In this document: in pieces, positions 7,982 to 16,745 of the stretch
Numbering within the stretch: the stretch's first letter is position 1
Layout of the letters: each line of letters opens with the position of its first letter
DNA from: Williamsia limnetica
GTDB lineage: Bacteria > Actinomycetota > Actinomycetes > Mycobacteriales > Mycobacteriaceae
Reading direction: 5' to 3'
Assembly: GCF_003217475.1 (NCBI RefSeq)
Contig: NZ_QJSP01000027.1
Location: 1 to 57,198 of the forward strand
DNA length: 57,198 bases
The notes under the pieces: model-generated
The model's input: the letters and a program-made list of their open reading frames with translations, nothing else
Databases searched by the model: none
What the model was told of the DNA's origin: nothing
Position numbers and translations under genes: made by a program

Positions 7982-9688
7982 TCACGCCAATTTCTCGGCT
8001 GCCAGAGCCTTGATGTCGTTGGTCTTGATCTTCGCGCTGCCGGTCAGCTTGATGTCGCTCTCGTCGAAGAAGACGACCTCACGCGGGACCTTGTAGCTGG
8101 CGAGTTGCCTCTTCACGAAGGCGCGGATGCCTTCGGCGTCGAGATCGGCGCCGACGTGCGGCACGATGCAGGCCACGACCACTTCGCCGAGGGTTTCGTG
8201 TGGAAGTCCGACGGTTCGCGTCACTTTGACCCCCGGATGGGACACCAGCACCTCGTCGACCTCCTGAGGAGAGACGTTGGCACCGCCGGTTTTGATGATG
8301 TCGGTGAGACGGCCTTCCCAGAAGAGCCTGCCCGCGTCGTCGAGATACCCGCCGTCGCCGGTGGGGAAGAACCCCTCGTCGTCGACGGTCTCGCTCAGCG
8401 GGGTGCCGAGGTAGCCGAGCATCAGGGTGGGGCCTTTGACACAGATCTCGCCGCGCCCGCCCAAGGGGAGGGTGTCGCCGGTCAACGTGTCGACAACTTT
8501 GAATGTCACGCCGGGAAGAGGAGTGCCGCTGCTGCCGCCGGCCTCTTCTTCGGTGGTGTCGGCGGGGAAGATCGATGAGATGGTGAAGGTCTCGGTGTTC
8601 CCGTAGGCGTAGCCGGGTTCGATCCAGTCCGCGGTGACGGAGGGGTGGCGAGCCACCGGAGTGCGGTGGTCGACGAACCGCAGACTGCTCAGATCCGCGG
8701 TGCCCCAGTTCGGGGCGGATTCGAACTGTGCCCACTGGTGCGGCCAGGCGAACGGGAAGTTGACCTTCTCGGTTTCGATGAGATCGAGTGCCTCGACCGG
8801 GTCGAAGGTCCTCTGCAACACGAGAGATCCACCGCTGGAGAGCGTGTTGCCCAGCGCCATCGCGAAGTTTCCTGACCAGAAGAACCCGTTGGCGCTCCAG
8901 CAGCGGATGTTGTCATCGGGTCCGAAATGGTACAGCTGCCGGAAACGCCACAGCTGGATGGCAACTCCGCGGTGTGCGCTGAGAATGCCCTTCGGCTTGC
9001 TCGTGGATCCGGAGGAGAAAAAGATCACGGCGGTGTCGCTCGGCTTGGTCGTGATTGCGGTTGCCTCGATCAGATCCCGCGGTTCGGATGCGCCGCGGGC
9101 AAGGAAGATATCCCAGGTCTCGATTCCGCTCGGCCCGTTCTCACCACCGCCGACCATCGCGAGGTGACGCAGAAACGGATACTTCGCGGACCGCAGGGAG
9201 CCGGGGTCGACCGAGGTGAGCTGTGGTTCGAGGTCGGTCAGGACCGACGAGAAGTCGGTCTGCAGAATCTGCCGGTCGAAGAGCAGCACCGAGATCTCGG
9301 ACACCCCGATGAGGTGGTCGAGTTCGGCCGGTGTGGAGAAGGTGCTCAGGGTGACCGCGACCCCTCCGGCCAGCGACGTCCCGAAGACCGCCGAGATCCA
9401 TTCGGGGCGGTTGGTCATCAGCACGCCCACCCGGCCGTCCTTGCCGATTCCGGCTGCCCGTAGTGCCTGCGCGACCTCGACCGCACGCTCCCACAGTTCG
9501 GCGTACGTCCAGCGGACGACGCCGTCCTCCGTGTGGAAGACGAGGGCTTCGCGCTCACCGTAGAGCGCGGTCACCTCACGGAGGAAGCCGGGCATCGTCA
9601 GTGTGCCGAGGCCGGGCTCTTCGTCGAGCGGTGGACCCGAGACGATCGACAGAGGTCGCACTGAGGAATCAACGGTGGGTGTGCTCAT
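7982..9688 (-). CDS. acyl-CoA synthetase / AMP-dependent ligase (FadD-like)
   Basis: A 568-residue adenylate-forming ligase. The P-loop-like A3 motif FFSSGSTSKPKG is at about 221-232, the A7/A8 region DDAGRLFWEGRLTDIIKTGG lies near 450-470, and the catalytic A10 Lys is in GSAKIKTND near 549. It activates a carboxylic acid to an acyl-CoA through an acyl-AMP. It is the third gene of the AcuI-MaoC-FadD operon, 37 nt after the MaoC-like gene, with an AGAGG Shine-Dalgarno. The acid is presumably an intermediate or product of the ring-opening steps encoded further along the island. Confidence 0.9.
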   Translation of the reverse strand: MSTPTVDSSVRPLSIVSGPPLDEEPGLGTLTMPGFLREVTALYGEREALVFHTEDGVVRWTYAELWERAVEVAQALRAAGIGKDGRVGVLMTNRPEWISAVFGTSLAGGVAVTLSTFSTPAELDHLIGVSEISVLLFDRQILQTDFSSVLTDLEPQLTSVDPGSLRSAKYPFLRHLAMVGGGENGPSGIETWDIFLARGASEPRDLIEATAITTKPSDTAVIFFSSGSTSKPKGILSAHRGVAIQLWRFRQLYHFGPDDNIRCWSANGFFWSGNFAMALGNTLSSGGSLVLQRTFDPVEALDLIETEKVNFPFAWPHQWAQFESAPNWGTADLSSLRFVDHRTPVARHPSVTADWIEPGYAYGNTETFTISSIFPADTTEEEAGGSSGTPLPGVTFKVVDTLTGDTLPLGGRGEICVKGPTLMLGYLGTPLSETVDDEGFFPTGDGGYLDDAGRLFWEGRLTDIIKTGGANVSPQEVDEVLVSHPGVKVTRTVGLPHETLGEVVVACIVPHVGADLDAEGIRAFVKRQLASYKVPREVVFFDESDIKLTGSAKIKTNDIKALAAEKLA

Positions 9689-9725
9689 GACTCGACCTCT
9701 TCCGGTGCCGCTCGATGGGTGGTGA

Positions 9726-10922
9726 CTAGACGGGCAGTTCGACCTCGGCGGTGCACGTCACCAGCGTGGTGCCGTCCTGACTGGTGAGCTTCAGCTTGAT
9801 CTGGACGAGAGGTACGCCCCAGTCGGAGTCGGCCTGCTTGTCGACGACCTCGGCGTCGAAGTACGTGACGTCGCCTTCGAATGCGGGCCCGCGGAAGTCG
9901 GCCTTGGTGTGCCGGACCATGCCTTCGTGACCGGCCCAGTTCGCGAGGTAGTCGGTGCACCAGGCGCCCATGGTCGCGCCGTATCCGTAGGCCCGGGCCA
10001 TGCCCACCTCACCGGCCTTGTCGGCGTCTATGTGCCCGCGTGAGGGCCCGACGTACAGACCGTCGCGCAGGCGGGGGTCGATCATCGCGCCTTCCTCGTC
10101 GAACCCGAAACCCTCACTCCAGCCCGGATCCTGGTAGACCCAGGGGTCGTTGACGCCTTCGGGGGCGACCCACTCGAAGGTGCCCCAGATGTTGAACAGG
10201 AAGGCGCGATACTCGGTGGTGAAGCTTGCGATGGTGTGGGGTCCGATGACGCGGCGATGCAGGGTGTCGCCGACCTCGACCTCGCCGAAACGCGGCGAGA
10301 TCCCGAGCCGGTTCGACAGCAGCCACGAGTGACGGAGCTTGTCGACCTCGGCGAGCTCGTCGGCGGTCCACTTCTTGGTGGCGCCGATCTGGTCGTCGTA
10401 CATGCCGCGCTTGTTCGCCTCTGCGGAGAGGTACCGGATGGCGGTCGAGCGTTCTCGGGCGACGAGGGCTCCGTGCTGATTCTTGTGCGTCGTGTCGCCG
10501 CGCGAGAACATCGTAGGACCAGCGAACTTGGTGTCGGCGACCTTGTAGTCGTGAAAGCGGCGCTCCTGGAACAGTTTGTCGCCCGGGCGCACGGGGGTGC
10601 CGTAGAACCACCACTCCTCACCGCCGAAGATCAGGTGACTGTTGGGGATGTGTCCCACACACGCCGGTGCCGCGCCGTGTCCGTAGTCCAGGGCGACCGC
10701 GATGGACTGGGGGGCGATGAGACCGCCGAACTTGGACTCTCGTGCGAACTTCTCATCCCAGTGCATGGGGTTCGGATTGTCCATGGCCATCGCCCAGCGC
10801 CGGATGTCGGAGGTGCTGCACGGATCCCACAGTTGCCCGCCGCCGATGGGTTTGCCGACTCGATGGTCGACATCAGAGAGGTCGAGTTCGACGGTGTCAG
10901 GTTCGGTTGCATGTGTCGTCAT
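9726..10922 (-). CDS. MaoC-like / FAS1-type dehydratase-domain protein (double hot dog)
   Basis: A 398-residue protein with two hot-dog-like halves. The N-terminal MaoC_dehydratas_N (FAS1-like dehydratase) half includes DNPNPMHWDEKFARESKFGG near 47-66, and the C-terminal half carries ARAYGYGATMGAWCTDYLAN followed by a KADFRGPAFEGD segment near 330-360. Proteins of this type hydrate enoyl-CoA or dehydrate 3-hydroxyacyl-CoA. The gene lies between the AcuI-like reductase and FadD (12 nt and 37 nt gaps) and has a GGGAG Shine-Dalgarno. It probably acts on the cyclic or branched CoA ester of this island as an alternative to the crotonases. Confidence 0.8.
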   Translation of the reverse strand: MTTHATEPDTVELDLSDVDHRVGKPIGGGQLWDPCSTSDIRRWAMAMDNPNPMHWDEKFARESKFGGLIAPQSIAVALDYGHGAAPACVGHIPNSHLIFGGEEWWFYGTPVRPGDKLFQERRFHDYKVADTKFAGPTMFSRGDTTHKNQHGALVARERSTAIRYLSAEANKRGMYDDQIGATKKWTADELAEVDKLRHSWLLSNRLGISPRFGEVEVGDTLHRRVIGPHTIASFTTEYRAFLFNIWGTFEWVAPEGVNDPWVYQDPGWSEGFGFDEEGAMIDPRLRDGLYVGPSRGHIDADKAGEVGMARAYGYGATMGAWCTDYLANWAGHEGMVRHTKADFRGPAFEGDVTYFDAEVVDKQADSDWGVPLVQIKLKLTSQDGTTLVTCTAEVELPV

Positions 10923-10934
10923 GTGTTCTCCCGC

Positions 10935-11918
10935 TTATCTGTTGACGTCGACGACGATGCGACCGCGCACCGTGCCTTCGATGAGTCTGGTGGCTGCATC
11001 GATGGACTCTGCCAGCGTGATCTCCTCCGCGATGGCGTCGATCGCACCCGGGTCGAGGTCTCGGGCGAGCCGCTCCCATGCTTTCTGACGTTTCTCGAGC
11101 GGAGCCATCACGCTGTCGATGCCGAGCAGGGTGACACCACGCAGGATGAACGGTGCGACCGTTGCCGGGAAGTCCATGCCCTGGGCGAGACCGCAGGCTG
11201 CGACCGCGCCGCCGTACTTCGTCTGCGCGCAGGAGTTCGCGAGGGTGTGACTGCCGACGGAGTCGACAACGCCTGCCCATCGTTCCTTCTGCATCGCCTT
11301 GCCCTTCTCGGAGAGCTCGGCGCGATCGACGACAGAACTTGCGCCGAGCTGTTCGAGATAGTCTGATTCCGAGGTCTTTCCGGTGGATGCTGCGACGGTG
11401 AAGCCGGCCTTCTTCAGCAGAGCGACGGCAAAACTGCCGACCCCGCCGGTCGCGCCGGTCACCAGGATCTCGCCCTGGTCGGGCAGGACTCCGAAGTTCA
11501 GGAGGGCGTCGACGCAGAGGCCGGCGGTGTATCCGGCAGTGCCGATCGCCATGGCCTGTCGGGTGGTGAACTCCGGGGGCAAGGGTACGAGCCAGTCGCC
11601 TTTGACTCGCGCCTGCTGAGCGAAACCGCCCCAATGGTTTTCGCCGACGCCCCAGCCGTTGAGGACCACGCGGTCACCTTCGGACCAGTCGGCGTGGGCG
11701 CTGCGGGTGACCGTACCGGCGAGGTCGATGCCGGGCACCATCGGGAATTTGCGTACCACCGGAGACGCGCCGGTGATGGCAAGTGCGTCTTTGTAATTGA
11801 GGGACGAGTAGTCGACGGCGATGTCGACATCCCCCTCGGGCAGGTCTGTTCTGGCCAGGTTTGCGAGCGTAACCGATTGGCCCGCTTCGGCTTTCTCGAT
11901 GACAACAGCAGAGAACAT
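10935..11918 (-). CDS. AcuI/YhdH-type MDR oxidoreductase (acrylyl-CoA reductase-like)
   Basis: A 327-residue zinc-independent medium-chain reductase of the YhdH/AcuI group. [14 protein letters not shown] near 37-50 and PGIDLAGTV near 62-70 are hallmarks, and the NADPH-binding [10 protein letters not shown] is at about 154-163. AcuI reduces acrylyl-CoA to propionyl-CoA. Here it may reduce acrylyl-CoA or another short 2-enoyl-CoA produced by chain degradation. The gene heads a minus-strand operon with its own promoter: operator B at 11977-11994, TAATGT -10 at 11968-11973, and an AAAGGA Shine-Dalgarno 9 nt before the ATG. Confidence 0.85.
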   Translation of the reverse strand: MFSAVVIEKAEAGQSVTLANLARTDLPEGDVDIAVDYSSLNYKDALAITGASPVVRKFPMVPGIDLAGTVTRSAHADWSEGDRVVLNGWGVGENHWGGFAQQARVKGDWLVPLPPEFTTRQAMAIGTAGYTAGLCVDALLNFGVLPDQGEILVTGATGGVGSFAVALLKKAGFTVAASTGKTSESDYLEQLGASSVVDRAELSEKGKAMQKERWAGVVDSVGSHTLANSCAQTKYGGAVAACGLAQGMDFPATVAPFILRGVTLLGIDSVMAPLEKRQKAWERLARDLDPGAIDAIAEEITLAESIDAATRLIEGTVRGRIVVDVNR

Positions 11919-11967
11919 CGTGTGTCATTCCTTTCCGGGCCGAGGTGGTGACCACGCAGTGTGGCCG

Positions 11968-11994
11968 ACATTACGTCAATCCTAGTAAGGATTG
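11968..11994 (-). promoter_or_regulatory. AcuI-operon promoter with island operator site B
   Basis: Positions 11977-11994 read CAATCCT-AGTA-AGGATTG, a perfect palindrome apart from the 4-nt centre and the best version of the shared 18-bp site. On the minus strand it is followed after 3 nt by the -10 TAATGT (11968-11973). The stretch GATTGACGTAATGT differs by one base from the ACAD promoter at 2819-2832. The transcript would begin near 11960, giving a leader of about 40 nt. Confidence 0.65.
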
Positions 11995-12003
11995 CAATAC
12001 TTG

Positions 12004-12762
12004 CTACCGTGTGGTCCACCCCCCATCGACGACGATGGTTTGGCCGGTGACATAGTTTCCCGCGTCGCCTGCCAGCCACAGCACGGCACCCACGATGTCT
12101 TGTGCCGAGCCCTCTTTGGGCAGTGGTGTGTTCCGGCGCAGGTAGGCGGCGGCCCGTTCGCTGTCGTAGAGTGGGCCGGTGATCTCGCTCCGAAAGAATC
12201 CCGGAGCGACTGTGTTCACGCGGATCGAGTGACGTGCCCACTGGACCGCGAGTTCGGCCGTGAGGCCGGACAGCCCGGCTTTACTCGCCGCGTACGACGC
12301 CTGAGGAATTCCGGGTATGCCGACCCGCCCGCTGATGGACGAGATGTTGACGATCGAACCGCGGCCGGCCGCGACCATGTGTGGAAATGCGCCCTGCGCG
12401 AGCAGGAATGGTGCAATCAGGTTGAGGCCCAACGTCTGCTCGATGGCGCTGCGTGGTTCTGCCTCGGCTTTCTCCTCGGTGAACATACTGCCTGCGGCGT
12501 TGATCAGGATTTCTGGTGGACCGAGGGCGTCGACGACGGCGGGTATCACCGAATCGGCCTGTTCGAGATCGGAGAGGTCGCGTGCAATGGCGACTCCATC
12601 GATGCGCTGGGCGACATCCGCGAGTCTGTCGGCGCGGCGGGCGACGACCGCCACGCGGGCGCCCGCCGACGCCAGTGTTTCTGCGATCGCCACACCGAGC
12701 CCAGACGAGGCGCCGGTGATCACGGCCACGCGGCCGTCTAGATCGAACATGTCGCTGCTCAT
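12004..12762 (-). CDS. short-chain dehydrogenase/reductase (SDR)
   Basis: A 252-residue classical SDR: TGASSGLG cofactor motif at 17-24, NAAG at 88-91, catalytic Ser near 141 and YxxxK as Tyr157/Lys161, with a C-terminal VDGGWTTR. It oxidises an alcohol or reduces a ketone; a 3-hydroxyacyl-CoA or ring alcohol is plausible in this context. The start overlaps the stop of the upstream FadD (ATGA), so the pair is co-transcribed from the promoter region near 14270. Confidence 0.87.
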   Translation of the reverse strand: MSSDMFDLDGRVAVITGASSGLGVAIAETLASAGARVAVVARRADRLADVAQRIDGVAIARDLSDLEQADSVIPAVVDALGPPEILINAAGSMFTEEKAEAEPRSAIEQTLGLNLIAPFLLAQGAFPHMVAAGRGSIVNISSISGRVGIPGIPQASYAASKAGLSGLTAELAVQWARHSIRVNTVAPGFFRSEITGPLYDSERAAAYLRRNTPLPKEGSAQDIVGAVLWLAGDAGNYVTGQTIVVDGGWTTR

Positions 12763-14261
12763 GTGTCGACCTGCAGCAATTTGCGTTGTGCGTCAACGTA
12801 TTCCGCGAGGCCGGGCCGTTGCACCTTCCCCATGGCGTTGACCGGCAGTTTCGCCACCTGCGTCCAGCTCTCCGGTACCTTGTACGGCGACAGTTCGCGT
12901 CGGCACAGGGCGTCGAGTGTTCCGATGTCGAGTTGGACCGGACTCTCGAAGGCTGCCGCCACCCGCTGACCCAGTCTGTCGTCTGCGACGGGGTAAACGG
13001 CAACACGGGCCACGTCGGGGTGGGTCGTGATCACTCGTTCGACCTCGAGCGGGTAGATGTTGGCGCCGCCCCTGATGATGACGAGTTTCTTGCGGTCCAG
13101 GACGGTCAGCCACCCGTCGGCGTCGACCGTTCCGACGTCGCCCGTGGCAAACGCGCCTGATTCTGCTTGCAATACAGTGCCGTTCTCCCAGTAGCCGAGC
13201 AGCGGCCGCCATGCATCGGCCCACGGCCCGCTGGTGGCTCCCGTCAGCCGTAGTTCGCCCAGTTCGCCTGGCGGAAGCCTCGCGCCGTCATCGTCGTAGG
13301 CAGCCACGTCGTACTGCGGCTGAACCCGACCGCTGCTGCCTGCCTGCCACTGCCGGCCCGGCGGATCGATCGACACGACGGTCGGTGCCTCCGTCAGGCC
13401 ATACGTCGCCCTCGGGGTGAGACCGTGCGCCCGTGCGAATTCGTCGCGCAGCGAATCGGAGGTGTCGCTGCCGCCGCTCCACACTTCGCGCAGAGATGAC
13501 AAATCGACATCGCTGCGACGGGCCAGGTCGTAGAGCTGGGCAGGCGCCCCGTTCCACACGGTGACCCTGCGGGTCGAGATCCACTCGGCGACGCCGTCGA
13601 CGTCGCGCCGGTTCATGATCACGCTGCAGCCGCCGACCTGGGCGGTGAGGAGCGTGGACAAGATCATGAGATTGAGGATCGTCAGCGGGAAGCTGTCGCC
13701 CTTGCGCAGGTCCGGACCCCATCCGCGGGTGGCGCCGAGCACCGCACCCGGAAGCAACAGGTTGCGCTGACTGTGCACGACAGCCTTGGGCGTCCCCGAT
13801 GTCCCACTGGTGAAAGCGATTCCGGCCGGGGTGTCGATGTCGATGTCGACTGATGGTGCCGATATGTCTGCGGCAAGAAGGCTGCCCCAGTGTTCACCGT
13901 CTACCGATTCCGGCGCATCGATGCGGCACTTGGGTCCCGCCAGTATCACTTTCGGGTCGCATAGGTCGCGTATCTGCTCTTGCTCGCCGACGGCCAGCGT
14001 TTCTCCGATCCCGGCCCAGATCGCGCCGATCCGCTGGGCGCCGTGAAAGGCCGCGACGATGTCGAGGTCGTTGGGCAGGCACGCCGCGACCCGGTCACCA
14101 GGTCGGACACCGAGCGACCACAGGGCTCCCGAAGCGCGTCTGGCCTGATCATCGAGTTCGGCATACGACCAGATCCCGGAGGCCGCCTCGACGGCGGGGG
14201 CGTCGGGCCGTTCCGCGAGGGCCGTGTCGAGGACTGTGTCGATCGTCCGCAATGTGGTCAC
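12759..14261 (-). CDS. acyl-CoA synthetase / AMP-dependent ligase (FadD-like)
   Basis: A 500-residue adenylate-forming ligase. A3 motif FTSGTSGTPKA near 150-160, A7/A8 region GDVGTVDADGWLTVLDRKK followed by IRGGANIYP near 375-405, and a C-terminal A10 Lys in NAMGKVQRPG near 480. It is one of two CoA ligases in the island and differs strongly from the one at 7982, so each probably serves a different acid. The GTG start at 14261 lies 16 nt from operator C. It is divergent from the CaiB-like gene. Confidence 0.88.
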   Translation of the reverse strand: MTTLRTIDTVLDTALAERPDAPAVEAASGIWSYAELDDQARRASGALWSLGVRPGDRVAACLPNDLDIVAAFHGAQRIGAIWAGIGETLAVGEQEQIRDLCDPKVILAGPKCRIDAPESVDGEHWGSLLAADISAPSVDIDIDTPAGIAFTSGTSGTPKAVVHSQRNLLLPGAVLGATRGWGPDLRKGDSFPLTILNLMILSTLLTAQVGGCSVIMNRRDVDGVAEWISTRRVTVWNGAPAQLYDLARRSDVDLSSLREVWSGGSDTSDSLRDEFARAHGLTPRATYGLTEAPTVVSIDPPGRQWQAGSSGRVQPQYDVAAYDDDGARLPPGELGELRLTGATSGPWADAWRPLLGYWENGTVLQAESGAFATGDVGTVDADGWLTVLDRKKLVIIRGGANIYPLEVERVITTHPDVARVAVYPVADDRLGQRVAAAFESPVQLDIGTLDALCRRELSPYKVPESWTQVAKLPVNAMGKVQRPGLAEYVDAQRKLLQVDT

Positions 14262-14276
14262 CCGTTACTAATACCA

Positions 14277-14294
14277 CTATCCTTGTAAACATTG
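14277..14294. promoter_or_regulatory. island operator site C (CTATCCT-TGTA-AACATTG)
   Basis: The shared 18-bp site in the 52-nt gap between the divergent FadD (start 14261) and CaiB (start 14314) genes. The left half-site is identical to sites A and D, and the right half-site keeps ATTG. One bound protein could control both directions. Confidence 0.6.
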
Positions 14295-14300
14295 ACCTGA

Positions 14301-14306
14301 TAGCGT
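14301..14306 (+). promoter_or_regulatory. -10 element TAGCGT of the CaiB operon
   Basis: TAGCGT, 7 nt, then the ATG at 14314: a leaderless layout. It lies 6 nt downstream of operator C. Confidence 0.5.
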
Positions 14307-14313
14307 CGAACAC

Positions 14314-15468
14314 ATGAAACACACCGGCCCTCTCGCGGGGTTGCGCGTTGTGGACCTGACGGGCATGGTCATGGGCCCGTACTGCACGCAGATCATGGCC
14401 GACATGGGCGCCGAGGTGATCAAGGTCGAACCGCCTGCCGGCGACAACACCCGGTACATCTCCGTGGGTCCCGAGCCTGGCATGAGTGGCGTGTTCGCCA
14501 ACGTCAATCGCGGCAAACGCAGCCTGGTGTTGGATCTGCGGACCGAGGAAGACAAATCCGTATTGCGCGAACTCATCGTGCAGAGTGATGTCTTCATCCA
14601 CTCCATGCGTGCCAGCGCGATCAGGGCGCTGAGTTTTTCGTATGACGATGTCGTGGCCCTCAATACGTCGATCATCTACACGAACTGTTATGGCTACGGC
14701 CGCGGTGGACCGGATTCCGGGCTCACCGCTTACGACGACACGATCCAGGCGGAGTGCGGGCTGCCCTACGTGCAGGAGCAATTGACCGGCGAGGCGGGAT
14801 ACGTGGGCACGATCATTGCCGACAAGGTCGCCGGATTGACAGCGTTGTATGCCACGACGATGGCCCTCTACCACCGCGAGCGCACCGGCGAGGGGCAAGA
14901 GGTCGAGGTCGCCATGTTCGAGACCATGGCCGCCTTCATGTTGGTCGAGCATGCGGGCGGTGCGATGTTCGACCCGCCGCTCGCGCCTGCCGGGTATCCG
15001 CGCGCTGTGTCGCCGAATCGAAAGCCGTATCGCACCAAAGACGGCCACATCTCGGCGTTGGTCTACAACGACAAACAGTGGGCGGCGTTCATCGACGCTG
15101 TGAACCCGGCGTGGGCGGGCGAGCACTACGCGACGCTCGAGCAACGGGCGCGTCAGATCGACACGGTCTACGGGCTGCTGGCCGAGACGTTCGCCGAACG
15201 GACGACGCAGGAATGGCTCGATCTGTTTCGCGCGCGGGATATTCCTGCGGCGCCTGTGCGCACTCTCGACGAGTTGTTCGACAACCCGCACCTCGACGCG
15301 GTCGGATTCTTCGAGGAGGTCGACTCGCCCAACGGTCCGGTTCGATTCCCTGGACCCCCGACATGGTTCTCCCGGACGCCGGGGCGAGTGGCGGGGCCGG
15401 CGCCGAGACTCGGCGCTCACAACGATGCTGTGCGTGACGAATTGGACAGCAGCCGGAGAACAATTTGA
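14314..15468 (+). CDS. CaiB/BaiF family (class III) CoA-transferase
   Basis: A 384-residue class III CoA-transferase. The N-terminal GLRVVDLTGMVMGPYCTQIM and NRGKRSLVLDL segments are typical. Asp170 in IIADKVAG aligns with the catalytic Asp169 of formyl-CoA transferase (alignment by eye). It moves CoA between acids without adenylation. Family members act on oxalate/formyl-CoA, carnitine, bile acids and alpha-methylacyl-CoA (racemases are in the same family). A racemase role on an alpha-methyl acyl-CoA, or transfer from formyl-CoA produced by the ThDP lyase, are both possible. It is the first gene of a three-gene operon overlapping the next gene (TTGA). Confidence 0.88.
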   Translation: MKHTGPLAGLRVVDLTGMVMGPYCTQIMADMGAEVIKVEPPAGDNTRYISVGPEPGMSGVFANVNRGKRSLVLDLRTEEDKSVLRELIVQSDVFIHSMRASAIRALSFSYDDVVALNTSIIYTNCYGYGRGGPDSGLTAYDDTIQAECGLPYVQEQLTGEAGYVGTIIADKVAGLTALYATTMALYHRERTGEGQEVEVAMFETMAAFMLVEHAGGAMFDPPLAPAGYPRAVSPNRKPYRTKDGHISALVYNDKQWAAFIDAVNPAWAGEHYATLEQRARQIDTVYGLLAETFAERTTQEWLDLFRARDIPAAPVRTLDELFDNPHLDAVGFFEEVDSPNGPVRFPGPPTWFSRTPGRVAGPAPRLGAHNDAVRDELDSSRRTI

Positions 15469-16745
15469 GCCCGGACCGGCACCCCGGTGGCGGATGCGAG
15501 GTCGATCTCGCCCGCGTTCTATTGCCAGGCGACCGCATTGTCGTCGGGCAGGCGTGCGGCGAACCCACTGCTCTGATCGAGGCGTTGACCGAACAGGGCG
15601 GCGGGGTCGGTGGGCTGTCGGTGTTCATCGCCACCAGCTTCTCCGGACTCTTTACCCCGGACTCGGCGGTGAGCTTCGAGTTGTCGAGTATGGGGGCGAT
15701 GGGATCGCTGCGCTCGATGACCAAAGCTCATGAACTGCAGATCATTCCGTGCCACGTCAGCCAAGTCGGACCGATGATCGCCGCGGGTGCACTCGGCTGC
15801 GACGTCGCGCTGATCCAGGTCAGCCCCGCTGATGTCGACGGCAACCACAGTCTGGGACTGATCAGCGACTACGTCCAGGCAGCGGTCGCCAGGGCCCGGG
15901 TGGTCGTGGCCGAGATCAACGACCAGGTTCCCTGCACACGCGGTGAGGTGCTGCACCGCAGCGAGTTCGACTACGCCGTACATGTCTCACGGCGGCCGGT
16001 GGAGGTCACATCGGCAGCGATCGGAGACACCGACCTGGCCATGGCGAAGCACGCCGCCGCCTATATCGACGACGGTTCGGTCATTCAGATGGGCATCGGC
16101 GCGGTCCCCGAGGCCATGCTGCGGTTGCTGCGTGATCGCACAGATCTCGGCGTCCACTCGGGGATGCTGGGAGACGGCCTCGTCGATCTGATCGAGGCGG
16201 GAGCGGTGACCAACGCCCGCAAACGGATCGATCGTGGCGTGACCATCACGGGTGCGTTGATCGGCACCCGTCGTCTGTACGACTACGCACACCAGAACCC
16301 GGAGATCCGGATGTGCACCACGGATTACACCCACGACGCGGCCGTCATGGCGCAGCTGGACAAGTTGGTGACCATCAACTCCGCTCTGGAGGTCGACCTG
16401 ACGGGCCAGGTCAACGCGGAGCAGAGCGGCTCGTCATATCTGGGTGGGACCGGCGGCCAACTCGACTTCGTCCGAGCCGGGTCCCGTTCTCCCGGCGGGC
16501 ACGCCATCATCGCGCTGCCTGCCACTGCCAAAGGTGGCACGATCAGCCGGATCACCACAACGTTGTCTGGTCCGGTCACCACCCCGCGCAGTGACGTCGA
16601 CATAATAATCACCGAATTCGGCGCAGCGGAACTGCGCGGGCAGTCGCTCGGCGAGCGCGCCAGACGGCTGGTCGCCATCGCACATCCGGACTTTCAGGAA
16701 GATCTGGCCCGCGAAGCGCACAGTGTTCAACGAAGGGGCTTCTAG
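15465..16745 (+). CDS. acetyl-CoA hydrolase/transferase family (class I CoA-transferase, Cat1/4-hydroxybutyrate type)
   Basis: A 426-residue class I CoA-transferase of the acetyl-CoA hydrolase/4-hydroxybutyrate CoA-transferase group. GIGAVPEAML near 207-216 and HSGMLGDG near 226 are family hallmarks. The probable catalytic Glu is Glu309 in NSALEVDLTGQVN. The start is a TTG overlapping the CaiB stop and preceded by GGAGAA. It could use acetyl-CoA or succinyl-CoA as donor for a hydroxy acid, which would suit an acid formed by lactone opening. Confidence 0.87.
   Translation: MSPDRHPGGGCEVDLARVLLPGDRIVVGQACGEPTALIEALTEQGGGVGGLSVFIATSFSGLFTPDSAVSFELSSMGAMGSLRSMTKAHELQIIPCHVSQVGPMIAAGALGCDVALIQVSPADVDGNHSLGLISDYVQAAVARARVVVAEINDQVPCTRGEVLHRSEFDYAVHVSRRPVEVTSAAIGDTDLAMAKHAAAYIDDGSVIQMGIGAVPEAMLRLLRDRTDLGVHSGMLGDGLVDLIEAGAVTNARKRIDRGVTITGALIGTRRLYDYAHQNPEIRMCTTDYTHDAAVMAQLDKLVTINSALEVDLTGQVNAEQSGSSYLGGTGGQLDFVRAGSRSPGGHAIIALPATAKGGTISRITTTLSGPVTTPRSDVDIIITEFGAAELRGQSLGERARRLVAIAHPDFQEDLAREAHSVQRRGF

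Noticed and set aside
14149-15420. 423-codon minus-strand frame opposite the CaiB gene
   Set aside because: Arg/His-rich shadow typical of the antisense of a GC-rich gene. CaiB has clear family motifs and Asp170 on the plus strand.
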